Assembly: GCF_001269925.1 (NCBI RefSeq)
Contig: NZ_LHVO01000056.1
Coordinates: 62,001 to 126,000 of the forward strand
DNA: 64,000 nt
Direction of reading: 5' to 3'
Source of the DNA: Pseudomonas sp. MIACH
GTDB taxonomy: Bacteria; Pseudomonadota; Gammaproteobacteria; Pseudomonadales; Pseudomonadaceae
The notes under the pieces: generated by a model
What the model was told of the DNA's origin: nothing
The model's database searches: none
What the model saw: only the letters and a program-made list of their open reading frames with translations
Shown: positions 40,188-50,313 of the stretch, in pieces
How the letters are laid out: each line of letters starts with the position of its first letter
Numbering within the stretch: the stretch's first letter is position 1
Program-made: the position numbers and the translations under genes

Positions 40188-43100
40188 TTGTCCAAAGTCA
40201 CGCCGCCAACTCCCTTGCGCGCCGCTCATATAGCGCCGGGAGCGCCCCTGCACGGTACCCTCAAAGGCGCATTGGCGACGCTCGTCCTCATGCTGCTCGC
40301 ATTATTGTTCTGGCAGTTGCTGGACCAACTGCAGCAAAACCAGAAAAACCAACAGCAATACACCATCGACTACAGCGCCGACCTGGCTGAACAGATCAGC
40401 CTGAATATGGCCCTGAGTGCCAAAATTGCCCTGAACCTGCTGCCGATGGTCGAGCCGCCGCGCGACGTCGAACAGCAACAGGCCTTGACGCGCACGCTGC
40501 AGCGCTCGCTGCCGGAACTGCGCAGTATCGCCCTGCTCGCGCCCAGCGGCGCGCTGATCAGCGACAGCGCCACTGACAGCCAGGACAGCAGTTGGCTGGA
40601 AGAGTTGGTGCAGCGCAGCCATGGCCAACCCTACTACCTGAGCAATAACGACGACGGCACCATCATCTATCTGCTGCTGCACCAGCCCAGCGGCGGCTCA
40701 AGGATGTACTGGGCACTGCGCCTGGCACCCGACTACCTGGTCAACCTGACCCGCCAGGACAGCCAGGGCCAGCGCCCCACGTGGGCCATCGAGAACCGCC
40801 TGAACCACCGCGTGGTCAGCCGTGACAGCGGCATGCCGGCACAATGGGCCGGCGCCCTGACCCCGGATGACTTGAACAAAAGCGTACTGGTCACCCCCCT
40901 GAGCAAAAGCGACTGGCAGTTGCGCGGGATGTTCGACCGCTCAGCCGTGCTGGAACAACTGCTGCCAGCGTTTATCGGTAAATGCCTGCTGGGCCTGGCC
41001 TTCTCGTTGATCCCGGTGATCGTGCTGCTGAATATGCGTCGCCGTCAGCGCCAGGTGCATGAAGGCCGGCGCCGCTACCAGGATATTTTCGAAGGCACCG
41101 GCGTGGCCCTGTGCGTACTTGATCTGTCGGGCCTGAATGCGTTTTTTGCCAAGGTGCACTTGCACACCCGCGAGCAACTTCACGACTGGCTGCAAAACGC
41201 CCCTGAGGAATGCCAGCGGTTGCTCACCGAACTGCGCATCACCGAGATCAACCAGGTGGCAGTGCGTCTGCTCAGAGTGGGCTCCTGCGAGGAGGCTTGG
41301 GAACGGCTGATCAGTGATTGCCCGCGCAACACCACATCCATCGGGCATCAGATACTCGAAGCGGTGCTGACCCAACAAAACCAGCTTGAGTTGGAAATCC
41401 AGCTCAAGGATGCAGCCGGCAACGAGCAATACCTGTGGCTGGTAATGCGCCTGCCGGAGCAGCAGGACGACTTCAAGGCGGTGATCCTCAGCATCAGCGA
41501 TATCACCAGCCGCAAGCTGATCGAGCTGTCGTTGGTAGAACGCGAGGGTTTCTGGTCGGATGTGGTGCGTACGGTGCCCGACCACCTGTATGTGCAGGAT
41601 GTGATCAGCCAGCGCATGATCTTCAGCAACCACCATCTGGGTCACACCCTCGGTTATACCAAGGCCGAACTGCAGCAAATGGGCGAGTACTTCTGGGAAA
41701 TCCTGCTACACCCCGAAGATGCCGAGCATTACCACGATTTGCGCCAGCAGCAACGTCATGTCGGCTACACCACCCAGCTGCACTGCCAGTTGCGCTTTCG
41801 CCATCGCAATAACCAATGGCGGCGCTTTGATATTCGCGAGCAAGCCCTGGCGCGGGACAAGACTGCGCAAGTCACGCGCATCATCGGTGTGGCCAAGGAC
41901 ATCACCGACCAGATCGAAGCCAGCGAGTCCCTGCGCGACAGCGAAAAGCGCTATCGCATGCTGGCCGAAAGCATCAGCGACGTGATCTGCTCCACCGACA
42001 GCCAACTGGCCCTGAACTACGTCAGCCCCTCGGTCAACGCCGTGCTGGGTTACGACGTGGACTGGGTATTCAAGAACGGCTGGCAGTCGATCATCGCCAA
42101 CCCGCAGCAATTGACCGGTATTTATAGCCTGATGGAACAGGTCAGCCGGGCACTGGGCGATCCCGAGGCACTGAACCGACTCCGCGATCAAGTGCACACC
42201 CAATTGTTCCTGTTCGACTGCCTGCGCGCCGATGGCCGCAAGGTGCCGATTGAGCTGCGCCTGGTACTGGTGTGGGATGAGCACGGCGCCTTCGAAGGCA
42301 TCCTCGGCGTGGGCCGCGACATCAGCCAGCAACGCCGCGCCGAAAAAGACCTGCGCATGGCCGCCACCGTATTCGAGCACTCCACGTCGGCGATCCTGAT
42401 CACCGACCCCGCCGGTTACATCGTGCAGGCCAACGAGGCCTTCAGCCGGGTCAGCGGTTATGCAGTGGCGGATGTACTCGACCAGTTGCCAAACATGCTG
42501 ACCGTCGACGAACAACAGGAAGCGCACCTGCGCTACGTGCTCAAGCAACTGCACCAGCACAGCACCTGGGAAGGCGAAGTGTGGCTCAAGCGCCGCAACG
42601 GCGAGCATTACCCGGCCTGGGTGGGTATTACGGCGGTGTTCGACGACGAAGGCGACCTGGCCAGCTATGTTTGTTTCTTCAGTGATATCAGCGAGCGCAA
42701 GGCCAGCGAACAGCGCATCCACCGCCTGGCCTATTACGACGCCCTGACCCACCTGCCCAACCGCACCTTGTTCCAGGACCGCCTGCACACCGCGTTGCAG
42801 TCGGCCGAACGGCAGAAGTCGTGGGTGGTGCTGATGTTCCTCGACCTTGATCGCTTCAAGCCGATCAACGACTCCCTGGGCCACGCCGCCGGCGACCGCA
42901 TGCTCAAGGAAATGGCCACCCGCCTGCTCGGTTGCGTGGCCGAAGACGACACCGTGGCGCGCATGGGCGGTGACGAGTTCACCTTGCTGCTGCAACCGCG
43001 GGTCAGCCGCGAAATGGCGCTGAACCGCGCGATTCATGTGGCCGAGCAGATCCTTGCGAGCCTGGTGAAGCCGTTTGTGCTGGAGGGTCGCGAGTTCTTT

Positions 43101-44039
43101 GTGACCGCCAGTATCGGCATCGCCCTCAGCCCCCAGGATGGCAACGAGCTGAGCCAGCTGATGAAGAACGCCGACACCGCGATGTATCACGCCAAGGAGC
43201 GTGGCAAGAACAACTTCCAGTTCTACCAGGCCGACATGAACGCCAGTGCCCTGGAACGCCTGGAGCTGGAAAGCGACCTGCGCCACGCGCTGGAGCAGGA
43301 CGAATTCGTGCTCTATTACCAGCCGCAGTTCAGCGGCGACGGCAAACGCCTGACCGGCGCCGAAGCCCTGCTGCGCTGGCGCCATCCACGCCGCGGGCTG
43401 GTGCCGCCGGGGGACTTCATTCCGGTGCTCGAAGAGTTGGGCCTGGTCGTGGACGTGGGCGACTGGGTGATCAGCGAAGCCTGTCGCCAGCTCAAGACCT
43501 GGCACCAGAACAAGGTGCGGGTGCCGAAAGTCTCGGTGAACATCTCCGCGCGGCAGTTCTCCGATGGCCAACTGGGCACGCGCATCGCCACCATCCTCAA
43601 GGACACCGGCCTGCCGCCGGCGTGCCTGGAGCTGGAGCTGACCGAAAGTATCCTGATGCGCGAAGTCAACGAAGCACTGCATATCCTCGATAGCCTGAAA
43701 AACCTGGGCCTGAGCATTGCGGTGGACGACTTCGGCACCGGTTATTCGTCGCTCAACTACCTCAAGCAATTCCCCATCGACGTGCTGAAAATCGACCGCA
43801 CCTTCGTCGATGGCTTGCCCTCCGGCGAGCAGGACGCGCAAATCGCCCGCGCGATTATCGCCATGGCCCACAGCCTCAATCTGGCGGTGATCGCCGAAGG
43901 TGTGGAAACCCATGAGCAATTGGACTTCCTGCGCGAGCATGGTTGCGATGAAGTGCAGGGTTATCTGTTCGGGCGGCCGATGCCGGCGAATCGGTTCGAG
44001 GCGCAGTTCAGCAATGATGCCCTCTTCATGTTCGACTGA
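40188..44039 (+). CDS. morA: MorA-type sensory diguanylate cyclase/phosphodiesterase
   Basis: The best start is the TTG at 40188 (GCAGGA upstream), giving 1283 residues. TM1 (about 28-46), a periplasmic region to about 260, TM2 (about 263-283), then four or so PAS/PAC segments (about 290-850), GGDEF (about 855-1020; intact [11 protein letters not shown]) and EAL (about 1035-1275; intact [29 protein letters not shown]). Both active-site sets are complete, predicting dual synthesis and hydrolysis of c-di-GMP. MorA of P. aeruginosa/P. putida controls flagellar timing and biofilm. Context (ettA before, glyA after) matches PAO1. Confidence 0.94.
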   Translation: MSKVTPPTPLRAAHIAPGAPLHGTLKGALATLVLMLLALLFWQLLDQLQQNQKNQQQYTIDYSADLAEQISLNMALSAKIALNLLPMVEPPRDVEQQQALTRTLQRSLPELRSIALLAPSGALISDSATDSQDSSWLEELVQRSHGQPYYLSNNDDGTIIYLLLHQPSGGSRMYWALRLAPDYLVNLTRQDSQGQRPTWAIENRLNHRVVSRDSGMPAQWAGALTPDDLNKSVLVTPLSKSDWQLRGMFDRSAVLEQLLPAFIGKCLLGLAFSLIPVIVLLNMRRRQRQVHEGRRRYQDIFEGTGVALCVLDLSGLNAFFAKVHLHTREQLHDWLQNAPEECQRLLTELRITEINQVAVRLLRVGSCEEAWERLISDCPRNTTSIGHQILEAVLTQQNQLELEIQLKDAAGNEQYLWLVMRLPEQQDDFKAVILSISDITSRKLIELSLVEREGFWSDVVRTVPDHLYVQDVISQRMIFSNHHLGHTLGYTKAELQQMGEYFWEILLHPEDAEHYHDLRQQQRHVGYTTQLHCQLRFRHRNNQWRRFDIREQALARDKTAQVTRIIGVAKDITDQIEASESLRDSEKRYRMLAESISDVICSTDSQLALNYVSPSVNAVLGYDVDWVFKNGWQSIIANPQQLTGIYSLMEQVSRALGDPEALNRLRDQVHTQLFLFDCLRADGRKVPIELRLVLVWDEHGAFEGILGVGRDISQQRRAEKDLRMAATVFEHSTSAILITDPAGYIVQANEAFSRVSGYAVADVLDQLPNMLTVDEQQEAHLRYVLKQLHQHSTWEGEVWLKRRNGEHYPAWVGITAVFDDEGDLASYVCFFSDISERKASEQRIHRLAYYDALTHLPNRTLFQDRLHTALQSAERQKSWVVLMFLDLDRFKPINDSLGHAAGDRMLKEMATRLLGCVAEDDTVARMGGDEFTLLLQPRVSREMALNRAIHVAEQILASLVKPFVLEGREFFVTASIGIALSPQDGNELSQLMKNADTAMYHAKERGKNNFQFYQADMNASALERLELESDLRHALEQDEFVLYYQPQFSGDGKRLTGAEALLRWRHPRRGLVPPGDFIPVLEELGLVVDVGDWVISEACRQLKTWHQNKVRVPKVSVNISARQFSDGQLGTRIATILKDTGLPPACLELELTESILMREVNEALHILDSLKNLGLSIAVDDFGTGYSSLNYLKQFPIDVLKIDRTFVDGLPSGEQDAQIARAIIAMAHSLNLAVIAEGVETHEQLDFLREHGCDEVQGYLFGRPMPANRFEAQFSNDALFMFD

Positions 44040-44059
44040 GATTTTGTGGTGAAGCCACT

Positions 44060-44142
44060 GGCCTCATCGGGGCAAGCCCCCTCCCACATTTGAATGTATC
44101 CACAAGTCAAAAGGTGGGAGGGGGCTTGCTCCCGATGAGGCC
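44060..44142. repeat. REPIN (inverted REP pair)
   Basis: GGCCTCATCGGGGCAAGCCC (left) pairs with the right unit ending CCCGATGAGGCC; arms of about 29 nt with one bulge and a 25-nt loop. It lies between morA and glyA. Confidence 0.88.
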
Positions 44143-44268
44143 GGTACAGTCACCACCCATCCCGAGATGAGCCCCACTTGTCCGCGACATGATGTCCTTT
44201 CATATGCCATCTAAAACCCATTGGGTTAGAATGCCCTCCTTTTCTGCCCCCGATCCTTGAGGACCGCC

Positions 44269-45522
44269 ATGTTCAGCCGTGATTTGACTATTGCCAAGTA
44301 CGACGCCGATCTCTTCGCCGCCATGGAGCAAGAAGCCGTGCGCCAGGAAGAGCACATTGAGCTGATCGCTTCGGAAAACTACACCAGCCCTGCGGTGATG
44401 GAGGCTCAAGGTTCGGTTCTGACCAACAAGTACGCCGAAGGCTACCCAGGCAAGCGCTACTACGGTGGCTGCGAGTACGTCGACGTGGTTGAGCAACTGG
44501 CCATCGACCGTGCAAAAGAACTGTTCGGTGCCGATTACGCCAACGTCCAGCCACACGCCGGCTCCCAAGCCAACAGCGCCGTCTACCTGGCCCTGCTGCA
44601 AGGCGGCGACACCATCCTGGGCATGAGCCTGGCCCACGGCGGTCACCTGACCCACGGTGCCAGCGTTTCCTCCTCCGGCAAGCTGTACAACGCCGTTCAA
44701 TACGGCATCGATGCCAACGGCCTGATCGACTACGACGAAGTCGAGCGTCTGGCGGTTGAACACAAGCCAAAAATGATCGTGGCCGGTTTCTCTGCCTACT
44801 CGCAGATCCTGGACTTCCCACGCTTTCGCGCGATCGCTGACAAGGTGGGCGCCTACCTGTTCGTCGACATGGCTCACGTGGCCGGTCTGGTCGCCGCTGG
44901 CGTCTACCCGAACCCGGTGCCTTTCGCTGACGTGGTCACCACCACCACCCACAAGACCCTGCGCGGTCCACGTGGTGGCCTGATCCTGGCTCGCGCCAAC
45001 GCCGAGATCGAGAAGAAGCTGAACTCCGCCGTATTCCCGGGCGCCCAGGGTGGCCCACTGGAGCACGTGATCGCCGCTAAAGCGATCTGCTTCAAGGAAG
45101 CACTGCAACCTGAGTTCAAGACCTACCAGCAACAAGTGGTGAAAAACGCCCAGACCATGGCCAGCGTGTTCATTGAGCGCGGCTTTGACGTGGTGTCCGG
45201 CGGTACTGAAAACCACCTGTTCCTGCTGTCCCTGATCAAGCAGGACATTTCCGGTAAAGATGCTGACGCTGCCCTGGGCAAAGCCTTCATCACCGTGAAC
45301 AAAAACTCCGTGCCGAACGACCCACGTTCGCCGTTCGTCACCTCGGGCCTGCGCTTCGGCACCCCGGCTGTGACCACTCGTGGTTTTAAAGAAGCAGAGT
45401 GCAAGGAACTGGCCGGCTGGATCTGCGACATCCTGGCGGACCTGAACAACGAAGCCGTGATCGACGCGGTACGTGAGAAGGTCAAGGCCATCTGCAAAAA
45501 ACTGCCGGTATACGGCGCGTAA
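44269..45522 (+). CDS. glyA: Serine hydroxymethyltransferase (housekeeping copy)
   Basis: The ATG at 44269 follows TTGAGGACC and gives 417 residues, the standard SHMT length. [40 protein letters not shown] and the PLP lysine K229 in [14 protein letters not shown] are all present; the C-terminus is [12 protein letters not shown]. It supplies glycine and 5,10-methylene-THF. It corresponds in position to PAO1 glyA3, next to morA. Codon choice looks strongly biased, consistent with high expression. A terminator built from a REPIN follows. Confidence 0.97.
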   Translation: MFSRDLTIAKYDADLFAAMEQEAVRQEEHIELIASENYTSPAVMEAQGSVLTNKYAEGYPGKRYYGGCEYVDVVEQLAIDRAKELFGADYANVQPHAGSQANSAVYLALLQGGDTILGMSLAHGGHLTHGASVSSSGKLYNAVQYGIDANGLIDYDEVERLAVEHKPKMIVAGFSAYSQILDFPRFRAIADKVGAYLFVDMAHVAGLVAAGVYPNPVPFADVVTTTTHKTLRGPRGGLILARANAEIEKKLNSAVFPGAQGGPLEHVIAAKAICFKEALQPEFKTYQQQVVKNAQTMASVFIERGFDVVSGGTENHLFLLSLIKQDISGKDADAALGKAFITVNKNSVPNDPRSPFVTSGLRFGTPAVTTRGFKEAECKELAGWICDILADLNNEAVIDAVREKVKAICKKLPVYGA

Positions 45523-45530
45523 TACAAAGA

Positions 45531-45651
45531 AGCCCACTGTAGGAGCGAGCTTGCTCGCGAAAAACGTCAACGATAACGCGTGCATCTTGGGTGCACGCGT
45601 TGCCTGTGAGTTCTTCGCGAGCAAGCTCGCTCCTACAGGTGGGCTTTTTTA
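45531..45651. repeat. REPIN that also forms the glyA/cobW terminator
   Basis: Outer arms AGCCCACTGTAGGAGCGAGC and its complement ending CAGGTGGGCT (right arm 45614-45645) are followed by TTTTTT; an inner hairpin ACGCGTGCA / TGCACGCGT sits in the loop. The unit type (GTAGGAGCGAGCTTGCTCGCG) is a further REP subtype. Its location between convergent stops and its T-run make it a probable terminator. Confidence 0.85.
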
Positions 45652-46608
45652 TGCCTGATAGACCCGCTCAAAGCCTTTTCGGATCTTGTCCTCCGGCAAC
45701 TCATCGGCAATAAACACGATCACACTCTCCCGCACCTCGCCTTCGGCCCACTCGGTATCCCAGTCGAAACCATAGAGCTTGAGCACGCCTTGGAACACCA
45801 TGCGGCGGTCTTCGCCGGCGATGTTGAGCACGCCTTTGTAGCGCAGCAGCTGCTTGCCATGGTCTTCCAGCAGTTCGTTCATGAACTCACTGAGACGGTC
45901 GATATCCAGCGGCTGGTCGGTGCGCAGCACCAGGCTGGATATACGGTCGATGGACGGCGCCTTACTCACCGGGCGCAGGCTCATGCCCGCGTTGAGGTTG
46001 AAACCACGCACGTCGAGCAGTTCGGCCAAATCAATCTTGCCGTGCTCGACCACGCGAATCGGCGCGCGGCGGTTGATGCGTGTCAGGCGCTCACTGAGTG
46101 CCTCGAAGGTGGCGTCATCCACCAGGTCACGCTTGCTCACCAGCAGGCGGTCGGCGAAACCGATCTGCGCCTGGGCGATGGTCTGGGTCAGGTGGTGCTC
46201 GGCGTGGGCCGCGTCCACAAGGGTGATGATGCCGTCGAGGATGTAGCGTTCGCGCAGCTCCTCATCGATGAAAAAGGTCTGGGCCACCGGCGCCGGGTCG
46301 GCCAGGCCGGTGCACTCGATCACCAGGCGGTCGAAGGCGATCTCGCCGCTGTCCAGGCGCTCTAGCAGCAGATACAGGGCTTTGGTGAGGTCGGTGTGGA
46401 TGGTGCAGCACACGCAGCCGTTGGACAGGGTCATGACCTGCACCGGTTCTGCGCCCAGCAACTGGGTGTCGATACCGGCATCGCTGAATTCGTTTTCGAT
46501 CACGGCGATTTTCAAGCCGTGTTCGGCCTTGAGCAGATGGCGCAACAAAGTGGTCTTGCCGGCGCCGAGGAAGCCACTGAGGACGGTGACTGGAATGGGA
46601 GAGGACAA
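45649..46608 (-). CDS. CobW/COG0523 zinc-type GTPase (YjiA-like)
   Basis: No ATG fits; the TTG at 46606-46608 with AAGGAG at ideal distance gives 319 residues starting MSSPIPVTVLSGFLGAGKTT. Walker A GFLGAGKT (12-19), the CxCC metal motif GCVCCT (C65, C67, C68), Walker B ECTGLADPAP and SKRDLVD place it among COG0523 metal-chaperone GTPases; a C-terminal CobW_C domain follows. The precise client is unknown. It precedes nothing on its strand but belongs to the conserved glyA-cobW-ybdD-cstA neighbourhood; a REPIN lies immediately upstream. Confidence 0.92.
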   Translation of the reverse strand: MSSPIPVTVLSGFLGAGKTTLLRHLLKAEHGLKIAVIENEFSDAGIDTQLLGAEPVQVMTLSNGCVCCTIHTDLTKALYLLLERLDSGEIAFDRLVIECTGLADPAPVAQTFFIDEELRERYILDGIITLVDAAHAEHHLTQTIAQAQIGFADRLLVSKRDLVDDATFEALSERLTRINRRAPIRVVEHGKIDLAELLDVRGFNLNAGMSLRPVSKAPSIDRISSLVLRTDQPLDIDRLSEFMNELLEDHGKQLLRYKGVLNIAGEDRRMVFQGVLKLYGFDWDTEWAEGEVRESVIVFIADELPEDKIRKGFERVYQA

Positions 46609-46640
46609 AGAAATTCTCCTTGAAGGAACACAGAAACAAA

Positions 46641-46728
46641 TGTGGGAGGGGGCTTGCCCCCGATAGCAGTGTGTCAGGCACTGATCTGTCACTGACACAT
46701 CGCTATCGGCGGCAAGCCCCCTCCCACA
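46641..46728. repeat. REPIN (inverted REP pair)
   Basis: The left unit TGTGGGAGGGGGCTTGCCCC and right unit ending CCCCCTCCCACA face each other around a loop holding GTGTCAG / CTGACAC complements. It separates ybdD from cobW. Confidence 0.88.
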
Positions 46729-46744
46729 GGGGCGTTGCGTTAAA

Positions 46745-46942
46745 TCAACAGCACTTGGGCCCACCCTTGCCGCCGTATCGGGCCTCCTGGCGTTCCCGGA
46801 AGAACGCCTTGTAGTCCATCATCGGCTTGTCCGGGTGCTTGGTTTGCATATGCTCGACGTACGTGTCGTAGTCGGGCATGCCGACCATCAGGCGCGCGGC
46901 CTGACCGAGGTATTTACCGAGGCGACTGATGTCATTGAACAT
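46745..46942 (-). CDS. YbdD/YjiX family small protein (DUF466)
   Basis: The 65-residue protein [32 protein letters not shown], with [22 protein letters not shown] and a C-terminal PKCC, is a typical YbdD-family member. These always follow cstA/btsT-type transporter genes; deletion studies in E. coli relatives suggest the small protein is needed for transport, but the mechanism is not known. Its ribosome site (GAGGA) overlaps the end of cstA, 15 bp away. Confidence 0.94.
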   Translation of the reverse strand: MFNDISRLGKYLGQAARLMVGMPDYDTYVEHMQTKHPDKPMMDYKAFFRERQEARYGGKGGPKCC

Positions 46943-46957
46943 GTTTGCAATCCTCGG

Positions 46958-49024
46958 TTATGCGTCAGGTACGGCCTGGAACGGGGCTTCTTTATCCGTA
47001 CGTTCTTTGTTGCCCCAGGCGGCGACGCCGACCTTGAGCGCATAGAACAGGATGCTGAACACCACGAACAGAAACAGCACCGTCAACGTTGCGTTGGTGT
47101 AGGCGTTCCAGATCACATGTTGCATCTGGTCCACGCTCTTGGCCGGGGCCAGGATCTGGCCGTTCGCCAGGGCATCGCTGTACTTCTTCGCCAGGGACAG
47201 GAAGCCGATCGCCGGGTTGGCGTCGAACAGCTTGATGAAGCCTGCGGTGGTGGTGCAGATCAGCAGCCATACCGCCGGCAGCATGGTCACCCAGATGTAG
47301 CGTTGGCGTTTCATTTTGATCAGCACAACCGTAGCGAGCATCAGCGCGATACCGGCCAGCATCTGGTTGGATATACCGAACAGCGGCCACAAGGTATTGA
47401 TACCGCCCAGTGGATCGATCACGCCCTGGTACAGCAGGTAACCCCACATGGCCACGCAACCGGCGGTCGCGATCAGGTTGGCGGTCCAGGACTCAGTGCG
47501 CTTGAGCGCCGGTACGAAGGAACCTAATAGGTCTTGGAGCATGAAGCGACCGGCACGGGTACCGGCGTCAACTGCCGTCAGGATGAACAGCGCTTCGAAC
47601 AGGATCGCAAAGTGGTACCAGAACGCCATGGTGTTTTCACCCGGCAGCACACTGTGCAGGATCTGCGCGATACCCACCGCCAACGTCGGCGCACCACCGG
47701 CACGCGCCAGGATGGTCGTTTCACCGATGTCATGGGCCACGGCCGACAGCGCCTCAGGGGTAATTGCAAAGCCCCAGCTGCTGACGGTTTGCGCCACGGT
47801 GACCACGTCGGTGCCGACAATCGCCGCCGGGCTGTTCATGGCGAAGTACACGCCTGGCTCGATCACCGAAGCGGCAACCATCGCCATGATCGCCACGAAG
47901 GACTCCATCAGCATGCCGCCGTAACCGATGTAACGGGCGTGGCTTTCGCTGGCCAGCAGCTTGGGCGTGGTGCCCGAGGAGATCAGCGCGTGGAAGCCAG
48001 AGACTGCGCCACAGGCAATGGTGATGAAGAGGAACGGGAACAGGCCGCCCTTCCATACCGGGCCGGTACCATCGATGAACTGGGTCAACGCCGGCATTTT
48101 CAGGTCGGGCATGGTGACCAGGATGCCAATCGCCAGGGCGATGATGGTGCCGATTTTCAAGAAGGTAGATAGGTAGTCACGGGGCGCGAGGATCAGCCAC
48201 ACCGGCAGTACCGCTGCCACGAAACCGTAGCCGATCAGCATCCAGGTGATCTGGATCCCGGTGAACGTGAAGGCCTTGGCCCAGACCGGATCAGCGGCAA
48301 TCTGCCCGCCCAGCCAGATCGAACCGAGCAGCAACAGCACGCCGATGATCGAAATTTCACCAATGCGGCCCGGGCGGATGTAGCGCATATAGATGCCCAT
48401 GAACATCGCAATCGGGATGGTCGCCATCACCGTGAAGATGCCCCATGGGCTCTCGGCCAGGGCCTTGACCACGATCAGTGCCAGCACCGCGAGGATGATG
48501 ATCATGATCAGGAAGCAGCCGAACAGCGCGATGGTCCCCGGGATACGGCCCATCTCTTCGCGGACCATATCCCCCAGGGAACGGCCATTACGACGAGTGG
48601 ACAGGAACAGGACCATGAAGTCCTGCACCGCACCGGCCAGCACCACGCCGGCAATCAGCCAGAGCGTGCCGGGCAGGTAGCCCATTTGCGCCGCCAGTAC
48701 CGGGCCGACCAGAGGGCCTGCACCGGCAATCGCCGCAAAGTGGTGACCGAAAAGGATGTGTTTGTTGGTCGGCACATAGTCCAGACCGTCATTGTTGACC
48801 ACTGCGGGGGTGGCCCGCCGTGGATCGAGTTGCATCACATTGTTAGCGATGAACAGGCTGTAGTAGCGGTAAGCAACCAGATAGATGGCCACGGCCGCGA
48901 CCACGATCCACAAGGCGTTGATCGCCTCGCCGCGGCGCAAGGCCACTACGCCCAGGGCGCACGCTCCTACGATTGCCAGCACCAGCCAGGGTAAGTGGCG
49001 TAGCAGGCTATTATTATTTTTCAT
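46958..49024 (-). CDS. cstA: Carbon starvation protein CstA (peptide/pyruvate transporter family)
   Basis: From the ATG of 49022-49024 the protein is 688 residues, full length. About 16-18 membrane segments; family signatures FGHHFAAIAGAGPLVGPVLAAQMGYLPGTLWLIAGVVLAGAVQDF and LFGISNQMLAGIALMLATVVLIK (only parts quoted here are family-diagnostic: GHHFAAIAGAGPLVGP). CstA/BtsT proteins import pyruvate or peptides under carbon limitation. ybdD follows 15 bp downstream. The ribosome site is weak. Confidence 0.96.
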   Translation of the reverse strand: MKNNNSLLRHLPWLVLAIVGACALGVVALRRGEAINALWIVVAAVAIYLVAYRYYSLFIANNVMQLDPRRATPAVVNNDGLDYVPTNKHILFGHHFAAIAGAGPLVGPVLAAQMGYLPGTLWLIAGVVLAGAVQDFMVLFLSTRRNGRSLGDMVREEMGRIPGTIALFGCFLIMIIILAVLALIVVKALAESPWGIFTVMATIPIAMFMGIYMRYIRPGRIGEISIIGVLLLLGSIWLGGQIAADPVWAKAFTFTGIQITWMLIGYGFVAAVLPVWLILAPRDYLSTFLKIGTIIALAIGILVTMPDLKMPALTQFIDGTGPVWKGGLFPFLFITIACGAVSGFHALISSGTTPKLLASESHARYIGYGGMLMESFVAIMAMVAASVIEPGVYFAMNSPAAIVGTDVVTVAQTVSSWGFAITPEALSAVAHDIGETTILARAGGAPTLAVGIAQILHSVLPGENTMAFWYHFAILFEALFILTAVDAGTRAGRFMLQDLLGSFVPALKRTESWTANLIATAGCVAMWGYLLYQGVIDPLGGINTLWPLFGISNQMLAGIALMLATVVLIKMKRQRYIWVTMLPAVWLLICTTTAGFIKLFDANPAIGFLSLAKKYSDALANGQILAPAKSVDQMQHVIWNAYTNATLTVLFLFVVFSILFYALKVGVAAWGNKERTDKEAPFQAVPDA

Positions 49025-49198
49025 TTTTATATTCCAGCCAGGGTGGACAGAAAGGACAGCCATCCGGAGTTTAGCGCTACTGGCCCTAAAGGCCACCCCC
49101 CTACGTTGGTCTAGAGCCTTGCAGGGGCAAAAAAAGCAGAAAAAATCGCCCAATGATGGCGCAGGGCTACAATCCTGTTATCCACAGAGGGTTTCACC

Positions 49199-49567
49199 AT
49201 GACCGAGCAAGCGTCTGATCGTCGCCGTTTTCGCCGGATCGCCTTTGATGCCAAGACCGAACTTCGGCAAAACGGCAACGAATGGCCAGTGCAATTGGTG
49301 GATTTGTCGCTCAAGGGCCTGTTGGCGCAACGGCCTGAAGAGTGGAAGGGAAATAAGGCGCTGCCCTTTGACGTCGATATTCGTCTGGATCCAAAGGCCC
49401 ATATAAAGATGCAGGTGAAGCTGACCCACGAGGATCCTGGCCAGTTGGGTTTCGTATGCCAATACATCGACCTGGACTCGATCAGCCACTTGCGGCGGCT
49501 GATCGAGCTGAACCTAGGCGATCAGGAAGAACTGGATCGGGAGCTGGCGGCGTTGCTGGAAGTGTGA
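49199..49567 (+). CDS. mapZ: PilZ-domain c-di-GMP receptor (MapZ-like)
   Basis: The 122-residue protein is a stand-alone PilZ domain. The c-di-GMP motif RxxxR is visible in RRRFRR (8-13) and the D/NxSxxG motif in DLSLKG (35-40), so binding is predicted. It matches the position and type of PAO1 PA4608 (MapZ), which on binding c-di-GMP inhibits the chemotaxis methyltransferase CheR1. It starts after AGAGGG, divergent from cstA. Together with MorA about 5 kb away it places a c-di-GMP enzyme and a receptor in one conserved block. Confidence 0.93.
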   Translation: MTEQASDRRRFRRIAFDAKTELRQNGNEWPVQLVDLSLKGLLAQRPEEWKGNKALPFDVDIRLDPKAHIKMQVKLTHEDPGQLGFVCQYIDLDSISHLRRLIELNLGDQEELDRELAALLEV

Positions 49568-49571
49568 TGGC

Positions 49572-50297
49572 TCAGGGGAACGCGGTACGTGCGGGAAATT
49601 CGCTTTCCGTGTCCCAGTAGCCCTTCTTCTGACTTGAGGCGCTGTGCCACTGCCCGTCGACAAACCGATAAGTCTGATAACGGGTGGCAAAGTCGTCCTC
49701 GCCGTCGCCGTCCATAAATGACGACACCTGCAGCAGTTCATCCGCGCCGCCACTGGCTGGCGTTGCGATCATCCACGCAGCCTTGCCGGTGTGAGCCAGG
49801 GTCAGCGCCTGGACTTTGCCGTCGGCCCCCTGGTAACTCAACGGTTTGAGTTGCTGCTTGCCAGGCAGCAACAGCTGCGTGGCAGGCCCGCTGTAGCTGC
49901 CCATGGGAGCGGTCTGGTCGATGGTCAAAAAATACACAGGTTCGGGCAGCCCTTTGAGTGGGGCGTTCTTGACCTCGGCCAACGGGTAGCCGAGGTCTTC
50001 GTGAGCTATCACCTCGCCAGAGGCCGACACCCAGCGCACCTGGGCTTCGAGCAGCGGGTTGTCGACCAAATCGTCGGGCTCGTCGAACGAGTCTTCATCC
50101 AGCCCACTGCCCCAACTGTCCTTGTGCAGTTGGGGGCTGATGCGCTGGTCTTCGAGCACCTGCAGCACACTGCCATCTGGCGTCACCAGCGTTTGCGCCA
50201 GGCGATAGCCCGTTGGCAGCTCAGCCCAGGCCATGGCGGGCAAGCCGGCCAAGGCGATAAACAGGGCGACTACACCCCAGCGATTCGATCGTTGCAT
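49572..50297 (-). CDS. Secreted protein of unknown function
   Basis: Of two close ATGs, 50295-50297 has AGGG at better spacing, giving 241 residues with signal peptide MQRSNRWGVVALFIALAGLPAMAWA. The mature part is soluble, Asp/Glu/Gly-rich and beta-like, with no motif I recognise (GYRLAQTLVTPDGSVLQVLED, ATPASGGADELLQVSSFMDGDG). It lies 16 bp downstream of radA on the same strand, so may be co-transcribed, and converges on pilZ with a 4-bp gap. Confidence 0.8.
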   Translation of the reverse strand: MQRSNRWGVVALFIALAGLPAMAWAELPTGYRLAQTLVTPDGSVLQVLEDQRISPQLHKDSWGSGLDEDSFDEPDDLVDNPLLEAQVRWVSASGEVIAHEDLGYPLAEVKNAPLKGLPEPVYFLTIDQTAPMGSYSGPATQLLLPGKQQLKPLSYQGADGKVQALTLAHTGKAAWMIATPASGGADELLQVSSFMDGDGEDDFATRYQTYRFVDGQWHSASSQKKGYWDTESEFPARTAFP

Positions 50298-50313
50298 GGC
50301 GTCCATCCCTGAG

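Noticed and set aside
41706-43940. Long open frame opposite morA
   Set aside because: Shadow of the GGDEF/EAL coding strand; no recognisable domain.
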